Assembly (NCBI GenBank): GCA_027382625.1
Contig: JAJKFJ010021825.1
Span: 1-64,000 of the forward strand
DNA length: 64,000 nt
Direction of reading: 5' to 3'
Origin: Tetmemena sp. SeJ-2015
Lineage: Eukaryota; Ciliophora; Spirotrichea; Sporadotrichida; Oxytrichidae
The notes beneath the pieces were generated by a model, which had not been told where the DNA came from, ran no database searches, and saw only the letters and a list, made by a program, of their open reading frames with translations. The stretch's first letter is position 1. Every line of letters starts with the position of its first letter. The position numbers were made by a program, and so were the translations under genes. This document shows positions 1 through 12,884 of the stretch, piece by piece.

Positions 1-3000
1 CTTTCTAAGTTCGATTCTCACTATAAACCCGGTCTCAATCGCATACAAGAATCCAGATGAGTTTATAGAGGATAAGAATATTTTGGTGTAAAGAGTACTA
101 AATTAACTTCGTGAAAATGAAGTTAGATAAAATGGCAACTTCTTGTGAGCAATTGGGACAGGGGTTAAGAGACAGAGGAGAGGAGATGCGACAGGCAGTT
201 AGTGCAGTCAACAGTCAAACTGATCTCAAGATATTTGTTGAGCTACACAAATCCTCAAACCCATTCATCCAAAAAGAAGAGTAACTATAATATATCGATA
301 ATTGTTTAAGAAGAGTTCCAAGTCTATGAGAATAGACTAAATCTAAGTAGTATTTATGTTAATAGGAATAGGTCGGAGTTAGTGAAGGAAAGCTATGCTG
401 GCTAGTTCAACCTCAGTCTTAGTTCGTTGTAGTAGAACCTTGGAAACTCTGGCTAGCACCTTCTCTCTAATAGATCATCCTCAGATATAAGTGACACTTA
501 GATTGACAGTCACAGGTCTAGTGGAATTAGCTCAAGTGGAGGAAGCAGCTTCGTGGGAAATAGTATAGGAATGGCTTCAGGGGGATTCCTGATTAGTACT
601 CCCAGAAACGGTCAAAGAGAGGAGAAAAAGAAGTCCCAACAACAGCAACAATAGAACCAGTATTTGAACACAGAGGATGGCTATGAATTTTTAAGCACTG
701 ACTAAATTGAACAGGACAGGCTGAGGGTTTAAGAGCTACTTGTTCAGCTAAATATTTTTACTTAATCTTTAAATCAAGTCTCAAAATTATCCCAAGTTTA
801 GTATAGGGGAATAAGCCGATAACATTAGAAGAGAAGGGGAACCTTATCCACTTACTCTAGAACAAGCAGATGCGAGGTGTGCTGACAGAAGTTCTGAACG
901 AGATAAACTCTCCCAAGATGATCTCTAATCATGAATCACTCAGGATCCTGGCTGACATCCTCAAGTTTGTCCTTACCTGTAAGTTATTAAAACTTAACTA
1001 AAGCATTCTATAGTGTTTGTCCATGAACAGGCTCAAGACTTCAGACTGCTCTACACCATCATAGAAAGCTCATAAAATATCTCATTCATATAAATCCATA
1101 TTTATGATATGTACTGCTTGGTGAACAAGAGAAAATAATACTTAGCAGCATTGTTGGAAGATCATGATATCTGGCAAGATAAGAGAGCTTGGAGAGAATG
1201 CATCCAAGACATTATCACAATGAAATCTGAGGATGCTTCTCGTAGGAGAAAGACTAACTCAAAATATATTGAATGAATTGTGCTTATTATCACTCAAATG
1301 GAGGAAATCAGGAAGGTCAAAAAGAGAAAGGGTTCTTCAAGAAAGGTTTTAGCTCTTTAAAAGGTCTCATCACAAGCAAAGAGAAGCCAGACAAGTAACA
1401 AGAACTCAAGTCAAATCAGAACCTAATCTTTAATGAGCTTAGTAGATACGTTCAATCGTCAATCAACTTTGGTCTTTCATACGAATAAGCAAATGAGCTA
1501 CTCATAAGCTTCTGTGAGTAGTTCTAACTAGAGCAGTCTCGTATACACCTTCTACTAACAGAACTTCAGTCTAACTAGAGAAAGACAGCCAATATGTTGA
1601 AAAAATCCCTTTAATTTGATCGTTTATTTATTATGTTCACTGAAAAGGAGTTGCTGATTTGGAGCTTATCTCGTCGTGGTAATAGACTGAAGGCTTTCGG
1701 ATTCAATGAGAAAACTCAAATCCTAGGCATCACAATCAGATTCATTGATAACGACTAAGGTCTACTAGGTATATAATAAAGCATAATTAACTTTTAAAAT
1801 TCAATTCCTATATTGCTGCTAAACAAAGACATACATGAACTCTTGAAAGACGAGATATTAGAACAAGCATTGCTAAGATCAAGCCAGTAAAATATTAAGA
1901 GAAAGCGAAAAGCTCTCTGGCTTAAGATTCTAAAGATCGATGAACCCTAGGTATAAAATGAGTATCAGAAGAATCTTATTGTAAATTAAAATGAGCTTAA
2001 ACTTAAATCTAAGTTAGATTGGCTCTCGATTACCTAAAACAGTAAGCGATGCCATCGAGGTAGACGTGCACAGGTCATTCAACAATCTAAGAGAAATGCT
2101 GCCAGCACAAACACTTAACAACATTTTGAAGGCATACGCTATTACTAATCCAGCTCTGGACTACTGTCAAGGAATGAACTTTATTGCTGGTTTCTTATAC
2201 TTAACAATGGGAAATAGTGAGCACCTGGCGTATGCAGTGATGAAGGAAGTTATTGATAAGTTCTAAATGGGAAACTTATTCAACTAAGAGCTACCGATGT
2301 TGAAACTGAACTTCTATCAACTAGACAGACTAATAAGCATCGTTCTTTCTGACATCCACACTCACTTCAAGGTAAGATAAACAAGTGGTCTTAGTAATGA
2401 ATGCTTTATAGGATGAGACAATTAACTCCAGTTACTTCAGCTCTGCCTACTTCATTACTCTTTTCACAAGTGTTCTACAACTATAGTATAATGGAGATAA
2501 CTGTGAGGTTCTTCAAAGATTCTGGGACTATTACAAAAATCATAAAATTATGAAACAATAAAGTTTATTATGCAAATTATTTAAACAGTACTTCATTATT
2601 GTAAGAAAATCGAGAGTATTGTTAAATGCGATTCTTAGAATGGATGGAAATCAGTGTTCAAGACCTCTTTGATAATCTTAAAAGAGAACGAGGAGGCTTT
2701 ACTCCAAATGCCTTTTGAAGTGATGCTCACTCAAATAGTTAATCTCCCCATCAATTTAAAAACTAAATTATGTTATTGTATTAATTGTGTTATCAATTTC
2801 TTCATTTAGTAAGTATCGAACAACAGTCCCTCAACAACAACCAATGAAAATGAGGTTACCTCTTCTTTCTCGGGAAGCAAGGATGTAGCAAAATATGACG
2901 AGCTCATGCACAAAATGAAGATCCCAAATATGCTATTAGAAAGACTGAAATAAGAGTTTGATAGCAACTACAGAGTCAGCATTTAGAAAAGTTAAAGCGA

Positions 3001-3036
3001 AAACCAAGCTTCTAATACAAACTTCTCCTCTAACTG
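1..3036 (+). CDS. TBC-domain RabGAP, 5' end outside window
   Basis: GTPase-activating protein for Rab-type small GTPases by its TBC domain. The domain is clear around 1860-2750: VDVHRSFNNL, then LDYCQGMNFIAGFLY, then after an insertion GWKSVFKTSLIILKENEEA. Upstream are about 500 codons of coiled or low-complexity sequence with a Q/S-rich stretch at 600-720. An intron at about 1983-2019 (GTAAAT...GTTAG) restores the frame into VSDAIEVDVHRSF, and another lies at about 2372-2411. The IES at 283-316 has a 9-bp pointer. Further insertions of uncertain limits lie near 745-835, 1270-1300 and 2540-2635. The last codons end in SNTNFSSN followed by TGA at 3034-3036. TAA and TAG are used freely as Gln. 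Membership of the TBC family is secure; the Rab target and the N-terminal domain are not identifiable. Confidence 0.85.
283..316. other. IES, pointer AAGAAGAGT
   Basis: Direct repeats AAGAAGAGT at 274-282 and 308-316. Removing 283-316 (34 bp) joins IQKEE to FQVYENRL in frame in the TBC gene and removes a frame break. Confidence 0.88.
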
Positions 3037-3969
3037 ATTGTAAATTCAACAAGCTAACAGTTTTAACCATAAATAAGAGAATTCTATGTGATATAAGTGA
3101 CTAAAAAAATGATCTTCTTAAATTCAATGAGATTGAAATTTCTCTCTCTAAAAAGTATCAATATGAATATTAAATATTAGGCGCATTTTCTTGATTTAAA
3201 TTATAAATGGATTTTTAAATAATTTCCTTATAATTGCTTTCATATTTCTTACTTCTCCATTTTCTGCTCTTGATTCAGTCTTATTAACTCCAATTATTTT
3301 ATAAACAATGAATGAGATTATTTTTTCTCTTTTGATTGATCTTTATTTTTGACAATTGCTAGTCTAATGCCATTTGTTCATGACCAATTTCCAAGTCTAA
3401 CACTGTGGAATAATTTAAAGTATTCTTTTTTAATTAAGGAACAACTATAAATATGAGATTTTGAAAGAGATGACTCCCTTGTGATAAGGTCCATTGCAAT
3501 CATAAATCATTATTTTTATTTGATGTACTCCTATTTTCTATGCTACTTTCCCATTTTAATATAGGAAAGGAATGATAAAACGATCTGATGCTAGATAAGT
3601 TGAACACATCTATTCTATTCGTTCACAGAGGCATATATTTATTAAATAAGTGTCATTTTATAATTTAAAAGATTTTTAAAAGAAGTAAAGGACATATATT
3701 TATACATAAATTAAAGGGAAGAAAAGAAATAGATTAACATAGTTTAATTATGTTAAATTAAAATTTGTGACTAAAAATATATTACCTGATTTATTTAGGA
3801 ATTATTAATTTCTTAAAAAGAAATATATAATGAGTTTTAAATCAAATAGAGAAACTAAATGAGTACTTATACTAACTATACATTCTAACTTCAAGATAAT
3901 GAATGATAAAACTCTCTTGAAGACTCATAAACGATTCTTAAAAATCATAGTAAAATTGATAATTTTAAA
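3037..3969. other. AT-rich intergenic stretch
   Basis: No coding segment seen on either strand. Very AT-rich with many short A/T runs, as expected for germline DNA between somatic gene segments. Confidence 0.6.
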
Positions 3970-3971
3970 TA

Positions 3972-4384
3972 TAGCTAAAATTTAAATGAAAATTGGAATT
4001 AAGTTAAAATAATATATGAAGAATTGTAAATTGTTGGCCGTTAAATTATAAAGTAGTAACCTCAATATGTGGCTTATTCTATAGTTATTTAATTTTATAA
4101 CGAATTTGTTCTACTACCAATTATGATTGGAAGTGCCTTCGAAGGGATAATGATGTCACAAACTCCGAATTAAGAAATTAACCAAATTCAAAACTTATAA
4201 CCGAGATAACTCTTCCCAAAGATCTTCTGCGAAGAAGCTGCAAGGATAAAAAGGCTTAGTATTTTATGAATAATTGAATGGAGATAAAATCAATCCAATA
4301 TCTCACACTTCAACTGACAAGGATTTTAAATTTATTAATTTATTTATTAATTTAATTCTCTTTTTTTATTAAATTCTCAACAAT
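3972..4384 (+). mobile_element. MITE-like 0.4 kb repeat, copy 1
   Basis: The left end TATAGCTAAAATTTAAAT follows a TA. The body contains AAAATTGGAATTAAG and AATTGTAAATTGTTG. The right end is TTTATTAAATTCTC. These features recur in the same order at 17987-18399, 21230-22317 and 56531-56933. This copy lies between genes, and its right end is degenerate, so its limit is uncertain by about 10 bp. No ORF; probably non-autonomous. Confidence 0.7.
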
Positions 4385-4532
4385 AAAAAAAATTCATATT
4401 GTGGCTGATCTAAATTTTTGTGATAAAATAACCATTTTTACAGATTCTAAAAAATAAAGTCATAAAAAGCAAATAAAATAAGACAGGTTAAGGTAAAACA
4501 AACAAAGCACTTGTAATTCATTATTATGTTTT

Positions 4533-5545
4533 CAGCTTTGTTTTTTAAAATTCTATTTTTCCCGTTAAACCTTTCTACAGTTGGGCCTTTGTAGCATGTG
4601 GGGGAAGTCACAGTTAAAAAACCGAGTTTAAATCAAAGGTGGAATTTATTTAAAAAACCAAAATTTAAATTTAAAAATTAAACCGTCTAATTATTGTTTT
4701 AAACCATAAATTTAAAATCAAAAATTAACTTTAAACCGATTGGTCATTGGTAAATTTTAAGGCGAAAAGGTTTAAAAACCCCAACTCTAGTTGTTTAATG
4801 TGAAGGGTGTACAAAACAGCCGATTCAATCAGTTGCTTACTCCGGGAAAACCGATAAGTCTCTCACAGTCCTCAAGGTTTTTTCCCCATTGGTCTGGGTG
4901 GCTAGGATAGGCGACCCGGGTCAAGTAGTAGGAGCCCGGGGTGTCCCAACTTAGTAGTGGGGGTTTCCCCCCGGGGGTAGGGTTCAACCCCCACCGGTGC
5001 CCCCCAACCGGTTTCCGGGGGAATTGTTTCCCAATCCTTTTAAAGGGATAGTAAAAAACCGAACTAGAAAACCCCCTGGGTCACCGGGGGGCCCTCCCCT
5101 CGGGGTGGTACCCCTCACTGACTAATTTGGACCCCCCCGGGGATTTCCTACTACTTGAGGTCGCCTTCCTAGCCACTAGACCAATGGGGAAAAAACCTTA
5201 AGATGTGAGAGACTTATCTACGCCGGAGTAACCCAACTTTTGAGGATCGGCTGTTTAGTACACTTGCACATTAGACAACTAGGGGTTTTATTTTAAAAAG
5301 GTTCCCCTTAATTTGAAACCAATGTACCAATCGGTGAAATTTAAATTTTTTTATTTAATTGATCCCGAAAACACAATTTTTTTAGACGGTTTAATTTTAA
5401 TTCTTCCGGTTTTTTCAAATAAATTCCAAATTTTTGATTTAAAATCCGGTTTTAACTTTACTGCTAAATGGGTAAAAAAAATAAAAGGGCCGGCAAGCTG
5501 TAAAAAAAGGTTAAGGAAACTAAAAATTTTTTAAAAACAAAGGTG
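4533..5545. repeat. 1 kb imperfect palindrome (fold-back element) with GC-rich core
   Basis: The left arm (about 4533-4960) reappears as the reverse complement in the right arm (about 5115-5545). Matching blocks include CAGCTTTG...CTACAG at the outer edge, AAACCGTCTAA, ACCGATTGG, CTAGTTGTTTAATGTG, AACAGCCGAT, GATAAGTCTCTCACA and TTTTTTCCCCATTGGTCT near the centre. The core (about 4960-5115) is G/C-rich with many runs of 4-6 G or C, unlike anything else here. Arms differ mostly by small indels in homopolymers. No coding sequence. Confidence 0.85.
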
Positions 5546-6523
5546 AAAAAAAATTGGTATTACTTCAAACCCTACCAGACAAAAATTTTAAATAGATTTT
5601 AAAAAAGGTCATGGGGTTTTTTTTTTAAAAAAATTTCCTTTTTTCAAACTTTTTTAAATTTTTTAAAAAAAAAATTATTTTTTTAAAATTAGGTCATTGT
5701 TTAAATTAAATTCATTTGCATCATAAAATTCCCTTTTTCAAAAAATCTTAAAAATTTAAAAAATTTAATTAAAGGTTAAAAAAAAAGATATCAAAATAAA
5801 AAAAAAAGAATTAAATATAAAACCGTAAATTCTTTAAAGTTTTAAATCTATATAATCAATTTGAACTACTACCAAAAGCTATAAATATATAATATTGTCT
5901 CTTATAAACTTTCACTTTAGTTTTTGAAGAATTCTGGAAGCGTCCGCCAACTCTTGATCTGAAAATAGTTTCTCATATTAAAAGTAATATTCAAAATCAA
6001 AATTTTTTACATATTGGCTATCTGTTATTATGTATTAAGCAATTGTGCCATCAAACCAATAGTTTGCCGCGGATAACTTTATTTTGTTTTTAGCTCCTCC
6101 TCCAAGACTAGAAAATATTTAGAATAATTAGTTTTTAAATTGTTGATAGAAGCCTTACTGTGATTATATTTCTGCTGATCATCTACTATTTAGGAATAAC
6201 GATTTATTAGAGCTAGTCAGGTTTGAGAGTAGTGTTGGCAGACATATGTGGAGGCATTAAGTAGTTTCCACTACCTGCAGCCATGCTCTTATTTTTGGGT
6301 TTATTTCCACTAGGTGGAACGTTGAGCGAATTTTCAGTCAATGAAGTACAAAAGCAAATTAAAAATTAAGTGTTAGAGGCTAGCACAGAGTGATTTTTGC
6401 TTAGATGGTGTGAATATTAAATGGAGTTAGCTTGGATGTACATTGTAGGGTATTTATTGTATTATGAGGACAGGAATTGGTCGGGATTGGTTTGGCCTTT
6501 TAATTATTTGATGTGTGCACTAT
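5546..6523. other. AT-rich non-coding stretch
   Basis: 5546-5830 is nearly pure A/T with long homopolymers. The rest holds no coding segment I can support up to the stop of the next minus-strand gene. Confidence 0.5.
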
Positions 6524-9500
6524 TCAAGCCAGTGGATGCGTTGAATGACTAATTAGCTATCTGCTGGCTGTATTGATATTGCAAATTTGTAATTGAATTT
6601 AAATGATCTAATGGTTAATATTTAAAAATGAATAAGGATCGTTGGTGATGAGATCTTAGAAAGGTGAGACATGGGTTTCAATGCAGGTCTCAATACTTGA
6701 GTCGTCGGTGTTGTCTTTTTAAGGGTAGATTCCTCCAAACAATCTGAGCTGTAACTCGTCCACTAGGCACGAGTACTTCACTATTTTGCTGTACGTCATG
6801 AAGTTAAGAGAAATCTGCTGTCTGTAGCCTGCTCGCATCAAGATATTCTTGTCCTTATACTCCATGAATAAACTAAAGAGTCAACTTAAAATAGTTAAAT
6901 TACCTCAAGATCTCTTGACCAAATGCAGTGTTAGTTTTTATATGCTTGAAATACTGGATAAGATGAAGCACATTCAACTTTTTCTCATCTCTCACATCGA
7001 GAAGCCGAAACACAAACTAATTCTTTCTCTCGTTGTTTTCATTCTAAAAAATTATCTTAAGAATAGAAAAATGACTTACCAAAAGAGGGAGGAAGGCATT
7101 TGCAAATTGAATCAAGTTAATGTGAACGAAGTCTTTACCCTTACTGAGATATATGTAAATCAACTTAGCCAGCACATCGATCTTAAATCCCGCGAACAGA
7201 GTTGCAAAATTATCTAAAATAGACTACTCAGTCAAGAAAACATCCATCAGCTGAAGCTTTTCAGTGAAGGCTTCTTTGAGTTTGGCATTAATTTTTGATA
7301 ATGGATTGAATCCTCCTGCTTTTTTATGAGGATTAGAATTTAAATTAAAAAAGATTGACTGTAGTAGAAGTCTTAAGGAGCATATTTGAAATTTTGAGAA
7401 AAGGTTTATTCTTGTCCTAGCTAGATTAGCCTTTGATATGGGGCATAGAGTCTATCAATTCCTAAGTTGCATTGCCTGAAAGTATGATGAAGGCATTAAT
7501 CAAGCACTTGTACTAGTCGAGAGTGAGTTCATGTCTAAGCTTAAGGAGCTCAGCCTGAAACTTCTTCTGTGCTTCAGAGTTATGCTCTTGAGATTGCATA
7601 CTCAAAGCACTTTAGGGTTAATCACGGCCCGCCATATTTGCTCCAAGAAGGGCAAGATGAGTTTTGTGGGAGGAATCTAAATTAGGTAACTAACTTTGCT
7701 AGTCTGAGGTAAGTAAGTTACTCTTTAGATCATCTCTTGAGTCATTCAGTCTAAACTATTCATTTTCCGGGATAACTCCAGTCGAGTAGCCATAGCTCCC
7801 TGTATCTTTTAGAAAATTAGTAGTGAGGATCTTTTTGTAGAGATCTTTAACTCCAAGTAGGTAGTTTATGAAATCCATTATAAAGAATGGCAACTCTAAC
7901 TCCTCTGAAAACTTAATCTTGCTGAACTCTTCAAGTCTAAGGGAGTGATTTATTTGAGACTGAGCTCTCTCCATATAAGCATCAAAGAAATCATCCCACA
8001 GGGGAATAGTAAGCAAATTTGTAAAGGCCTTCTCTTAGGCTGCTACTATTGTTACTACTATTATTTTGAATGCTGGGTTGGTGATAAGGAATCAGCTTAT
8101 TAAATTGTTCCTTACTCTTTAGACTGTTGCTGATCTGAATTTATAGTATAAATTAAAGACTTATAAAATTTAATTTTTTTTATAAGAGTATAAGTTTTGG
8201 TTTGCCCTCCTCCAATATGATTGATGTGTTAGTTGTTTAACTGTCTCAAAATTTTCTGCTATTGGTAAGTTGATAGAGTATTCTTAGCAAGTGAAGATGA
8301 TCTACTAATTTTAGATAGGTTCTTTAGTTGTTCGCTATTAGCAGTATCTCCACTCATCGTCATTTGCTTCTTGTACTCTTCAATTTGAGCCTGAGTTTAA
8401 GCTTGATTACTTTTCATCTTGCCAGCTTTATAATTCTGCCAAGAAAGTAATTTATTGGAGATAAAACATAATTCTTATGTAGTCTCAAATAATGGTTAGA
8501 TGGCCCAAAAACATCGTTCTCTTCTTTGTGAAAATCCTCATTATCAGAATAATTCTCTCCATTTTCTATTTCTCTTTGAATCTTATATAGTTGAGGTCCC
8601 CAGTTAGGCCCATTTTACATAATCCTCTACAGCTTGTACATTTACTCTTAAATAATTAATCTTAAATAATTATAATGTACGAATATAATTGCTTGGAATA
8701 CTCTCTTCCTTTTATTGTCATAGTGAGAATCGTGTAGTTAGTTTGCATTTCTAAAGTACTCCTTCCTATGGCTGCCACCTAGCTGGTATTTGTGATAGTT
8801 ACTGAAGTCTTAAAGCTTAAGTTTGGAGGATGTTGCACATGAGCAAGTATTAACTAATTCCCGTTACATGCGCATCTTTTGTTTCTTCTAGATAAGGTGT
8901 ATCAATTTACTCCTATCTTCCAGCGCTATTGTTTAAAGATCCTTAATTTTGAATCTTAATTACTTCATTTCTCTTCCTTAGAATGATCCATTTTATGTCT
9001 ATTGCTATCTTCAAGTGAGAACCTTTTCAGAGCAAGTCTTTTGCAAATTTGAATAAGGTCTTGCTAGAATATATGCTCGAACAGATTTTACTACTGCCCC
9101 TTGCTGAAGTACTAGAATATTTTAAACAAATCCAAGTCAGTGATCTTCCCATCATTCAATAAAACTCTATCAACAATTACATTGAGCATTATAATTTTAA
9201 ATTCAAATTGTTAAAGTCATAGATATCGAAAGAAATCATTTTGAGTACATCCTTATTTCTGAGGAAGTTCTCACACTGCTGAATGAAATTGGGGAAGTCA
9301 ATTGGATTGGTGAAATCAAAGATCATTACGAGCTTATCTACAATAGCAGGTGTTGTTATACTTGAGTTGCAAAAACTTGCTTGAATTTATTCTTAGTGAG
9401 GCGGCAGTTCCTAAACTGAACAGTCTGCTATTGCTTGCGCATCTAGCTTAGCAAATTAGCTTGAAGTGCTCTCCCTTTATAAAGTCTTTGAGTCGTTTAA

Positions 9501-9640
9501 TGTTATCGAGGTAGACAGCCTGAGACACTCTCTTCTTCTTTGCCAAGGGAGATTACTGATTTGTCTTATTGGAAACTAAGGTTTGAGCTGCTCTCTGGCT
9601 CAATCAGTGCAAGCTATTAATTATGGTTTAAGCTATCGAT
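6524..9640 (-). CDS. EF-hand-like protein, ciliate code, several IESs
   Basis: Reads on the minus strand from about 9640 to a TGA at 6524-6526. Clear coding blocks include PAIVDKLVMIFDFTNPIDF (about 9300), DGKITDLDLFKIFQYFSKGQ (about 9130), a long charged block around 7450-7750 and, after an intron at about 7040-7075, FVFRLLDVRDEKKLNVLHLIQYF. The first and last of these look like EF-hand helix-loop-helix units, but the loops lack a full set of Ca-binding acids, so Ca binding is doubtful. A second intron (about 6866-6896) precedes a C-terminal block starting SLFMEYKDKNILM. A glutamine run at 8039-8065 is written mostly with TAA and TAG. Frame breaks near 8020 and 9370 are unresolved, and the start codon is uncertain. 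No orthologue recognised. Confidence 0.6.
8152..8193. other. IES, pointer AGTATAA
   Basis: AGTATAA at 8145-8151 and 8187-8193 (TTATACT on the coding strand). Excision of 42 bp gives QTKTYTINSDQQQSKEQ on the minus strand. Confidence 0.7.
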
Positions 9641-9980
9641 GTGCTTTTGATCAGGCTATTAAAAGTATAAAAGGGATTTATTAATTAAATAAAGAAATGT
9701 TTAGATATGAAATTAAGTTTTCTACAATGAAAAGATATTTACTATACATATTTATAAGAGAATAAATAAAATCAGTGTATTATATTTGATTAATTTAATA
9801 AGTTTATTTATTCAAAGCACATGATAAAATTATATAGTCAAAAGATTTATCTCTTTTAGAATACTTTAACAAATTATGTTTTTATGATATATAATACATT
9901 TTTATCAATTTATTAACAAAATCTTTCATCAAAATTATCATAAAATCAATTATAGAATATGCAATGTTATTCTTTATAAT

Positions 9981-11966
9981 TCATAAAGAATAAACTCTTG
10001 TAACTGCTATTTAAAAAAAGATATATTTTTTTTAGCAATAAATGGTTTTTAATGTTTCTGATGAACTTTCCTAAATATTGACAAGCAGATGTCTCTGCAT
10101 AGATTACTTCTAGTTTCCAGTCTTGTTACTTTGGATTGAGTTGGAATATTTATGGTTGTCCTTTTTGTTATTTTCATTGAAATTTGCATTTGTTTTTGCC
10201 TCAAAAGCTTCCACTTTAATGCTTTTCATTTGCCTAAGAGAGTTGTTTTATTTATTGAACAAAAATAAAAGATCTTAATTTATTAATAAATTATGTGAGT
10301 TCTTTGGACTTGCACTTCTTGAATAGATCTTAGCTGGTTCAGCTGCTTGCTTCTTTCTAGCAGATGAACTAGCATCAACCTTGTCCTAATCCTGTATATT
10401 AAACTACTACTGCCTTGGAGATATCTACCTGGCGTTAGATCTTTTAGTTCCATCTATTGAGCTGTTAGATGGCTTTCTATTCAATACACTACTCTACCCT
10501 CCCCTTGTTTGTTTACTTCTTTGATTCTTTCGATCCCTCATTCTCGAAGAGTTCTCTCCACTTTTTAAGGGCAGATGAAGATAGGTTTTCCTCCTCTTGT
10601 TTTGCAAGCTCGTCCAGATTATCTAGATTCTCAACTAGTCTGTTTTCTCTGCCTAGCTTAAGCTTGAATTCAGTTTTAGCCAAGCAATCTTTTAAAGCCA
10701 ACTTAATAAATACTCAAAGGAGGAAAAAAACATATTATAGAAAGAGATATACTTTCTGATCTCAAGCTCACTTTTAAAGTCAGCGCCTTCCTCTTGATTA
10801 ATCTTGTCTAAATAAGCCTGATATCTCTATTAGAAGCTGCTTTACTCGGCCTCACTCTCTAGGATAAAGGAATTACGTTTGCCGTGCTGGGACATCAACA
10901 GACGCCTGTTATCATCGTGAATAAACTTGTAGTAGTAATACTGAGGGAATAGTTCTTTCCCTTACCTGCCCTGTCTTATGTTAAAGAAGAAGTGGCGTCG
11001 AATTAATGCTAATCTGTAATATTAAAGTAGTTCATAAAATAAGATTTTAATTTAAGATCTGCTTAGCTTCTATAGTGAGTAGCGTAATCTTGAGTCGTAT
11101 TTAAGATGGAATCATTCTTCAATTTGATAGGTATTCTCAAATGAACTAATTTGATTTTCTGGACTATTAGATTTTTCTTTCTTCCTCTGCATATTTAATA
11201 TAAAATTAAGAAAAAAAAATAAAACAACTGATATGAGAAGTGTGTATCCTTTGTAATTATGAAGATTGTGGAGGATTAGACTTTCTCTAACGATTGATAA
11301 GTTGAGTTATTCATAGTCATTGGTGGTTGCTGCAGTTTGCAAACGCTTTTAAGTTCTAGAGTTGAAGAAGCTAGTCTAAGTTTAATTGAACGCCTCTCTG
11401 CCTGTGGCATTAACTTTGTTACCTTTCCATCGACTATCTTTCAAAGACAAATTCTAATCTAAAAGAGAATTTAAATCTCTGTGTGGTATCATTTGAGTAG
11501 CTAGCTTGGATCTAGAATAATAACTGATGTGATCTGCTCCATAGTTTAGATCTCCTTATCGTCCCACATTAGTTTGTCTACTCTATTTCATACTTGCAAC
11601 ACTTAATGCTCCAAGGCCTATCTGTATAGTAGCTCCCGTACTATTTCCCCTTTGATTGAATCCATAGACGGCTTGCTTACCAGTGGTCATCATTTACTCT
11701 TTATTGAATTCCTTGATGAAGGAATTTAGAGTATGCTGCCCTTAAGATTGCAGCTACTCTATGAAGTTAGTAATCTGCTGTGTCCTGACCACATTCTAAT
11801 TCTTTTCAAATATCTTCAAAGCGGCGTCCTTCATTAGTTTGACAGCAGCTGCTTCATTTTATGCGCTACTATTCTCCTCATACGAGTTTGAGTTATACTA
11901 CGACTCTACTTCTTTGTTGTATTATTGTTGTTGTAAGCTGTTGAGGAGTTTTATTTGTAGGTCTTC
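9981..11966 (-). CDS. Uncharacterised coiled-coil or low-complexity protein, 5' end not found
   Basis: An open minus-strand reading frame in the ciliate code runs from about 11966 with RYEDLQIKLLNSLQQQQYN and IFEKNQNVVRTQQITNF through to about 11225. It continues at 10985-10755 with RHFFFNIRQGRQGKELFPQ and HDDNRRLLMSQHGKRNSF, then, after an IES, LALKDCLAKTEFKLKLGREN, and a Ser/Lys-rich tail. The last TGA in frame is at 9981-9983. A boundary near 10380 (before DKVDASSSARKK) is unresolved. Composition (Q, N, K, E) suggests coiled coil and disorder. I recognise no family. The first exon is not visible next to it. Confidence 0.55.
10701..10750. other. IES, pointer ACTT
   Basis: ACTT at 10701-10704 and 10751-10754. 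Removing 50 bp joins SELEIRK to LALKDCLAKTEFK on the minus strand. Confidence 0.75.
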
Positions 11967-12170
11967 ATAACGTAAAATATAAATAAAATATTCAACAATC
12001 TATATCAATCCATTCAAATATAAACATAAAATTTATTGATGAGATGAGATCTTTGTGAAATGGAAAATTCCAAAATAGAAACTTTAGTGCTAAATTTACC
12101 AAAACCAAATACTCTAGCTTTGCAGGATGGATCACAATTGCTTTCAGAGCTTGGATTCCATATTGTAACT

Positions 12171-12296
<126 letters not shown>

Positions 12297-12478
12297 TCAT
12301 TTTCTAAAAATTAATAAAGAGAAGGAATCAAAATAAACCTATCTTTTAATCCATAATCTTATTAAAGAATACAGATTATCACACTTAGTTATAATAGAGA
12401 ATTCGCCAGAGAAAGTGGAATTTACGTGGCAACTCATTAAAATAGCGTCTGCTCTTAAATCAAACTAATATTTTAAAT

Positions 12479-12653
12479 CATAAAAATCAGTCACTCATCT
12501 GCAACTTACAGCTACTAGAACATTCTACAAACTCAAGTAAACCTCTTTCACCTTTTCTCATTGCCTATTTAGTTACTCAAGCCACAAACAGAAGACTAAC
12601 CAATATCAGAAAATTAATAAACCTCACAGAGAAATAGATTAATAATGGAGAAA
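12479..12653 (+). other. Possible orphan coding segment
   Basis: In the ciliate code this plus-strand stretch is open with a normal-looking composition (SLICNLQLLEHSTNSSKPLS, then FLIAYLVTQATNRRLTNI) and ends at TGA. No start, no recognisable family and no neighbouring exon. It could be a single MDS of a scrambled gene, or chance. Confidence 0.25.
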
Positions 12654-12884
12654 GTATTTGATTTCGGAGTTGATCTAATGATGCCAATTTAATCCTTTTT
12701 TAAATTGGTCAAGTAGAAATAGTTAATATTTTCAGGAGGATAAAATAAGGTGCATAATAATATGTTATAAATTAAATGTAGAAAAATCAATCGTCTGATA
12801 CAAAGAAAGTATAAATTGAAGAAATATTTTTGAAGAATATTAGAGAGAATGTTATCTAAAATGTATAATTCATTATTTTAAAAA

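Noticed and set aside
4769..5290. Telomere or telomere-bearing transposon end
   Set aside because: Only a single AAAACCCC and a single GGGGTTTT are present; spirotrich telomere-bearing elements have tandem C4A4 units and a transposase, neither seen.
5313..5534. 73-codon plus-strand ORF
   Set aside because: It lies in the right arm of the 1 kb palindrome, is built of A/T runs (Phe, Lys, Leu, Ile) and has no protein-like composition.
10469..10759. 96-codon plus-strand ORF
   Set aside because: Antisense shadow of the minus-strand coding segment with LALKDCLAKTEFKL and of an IES.
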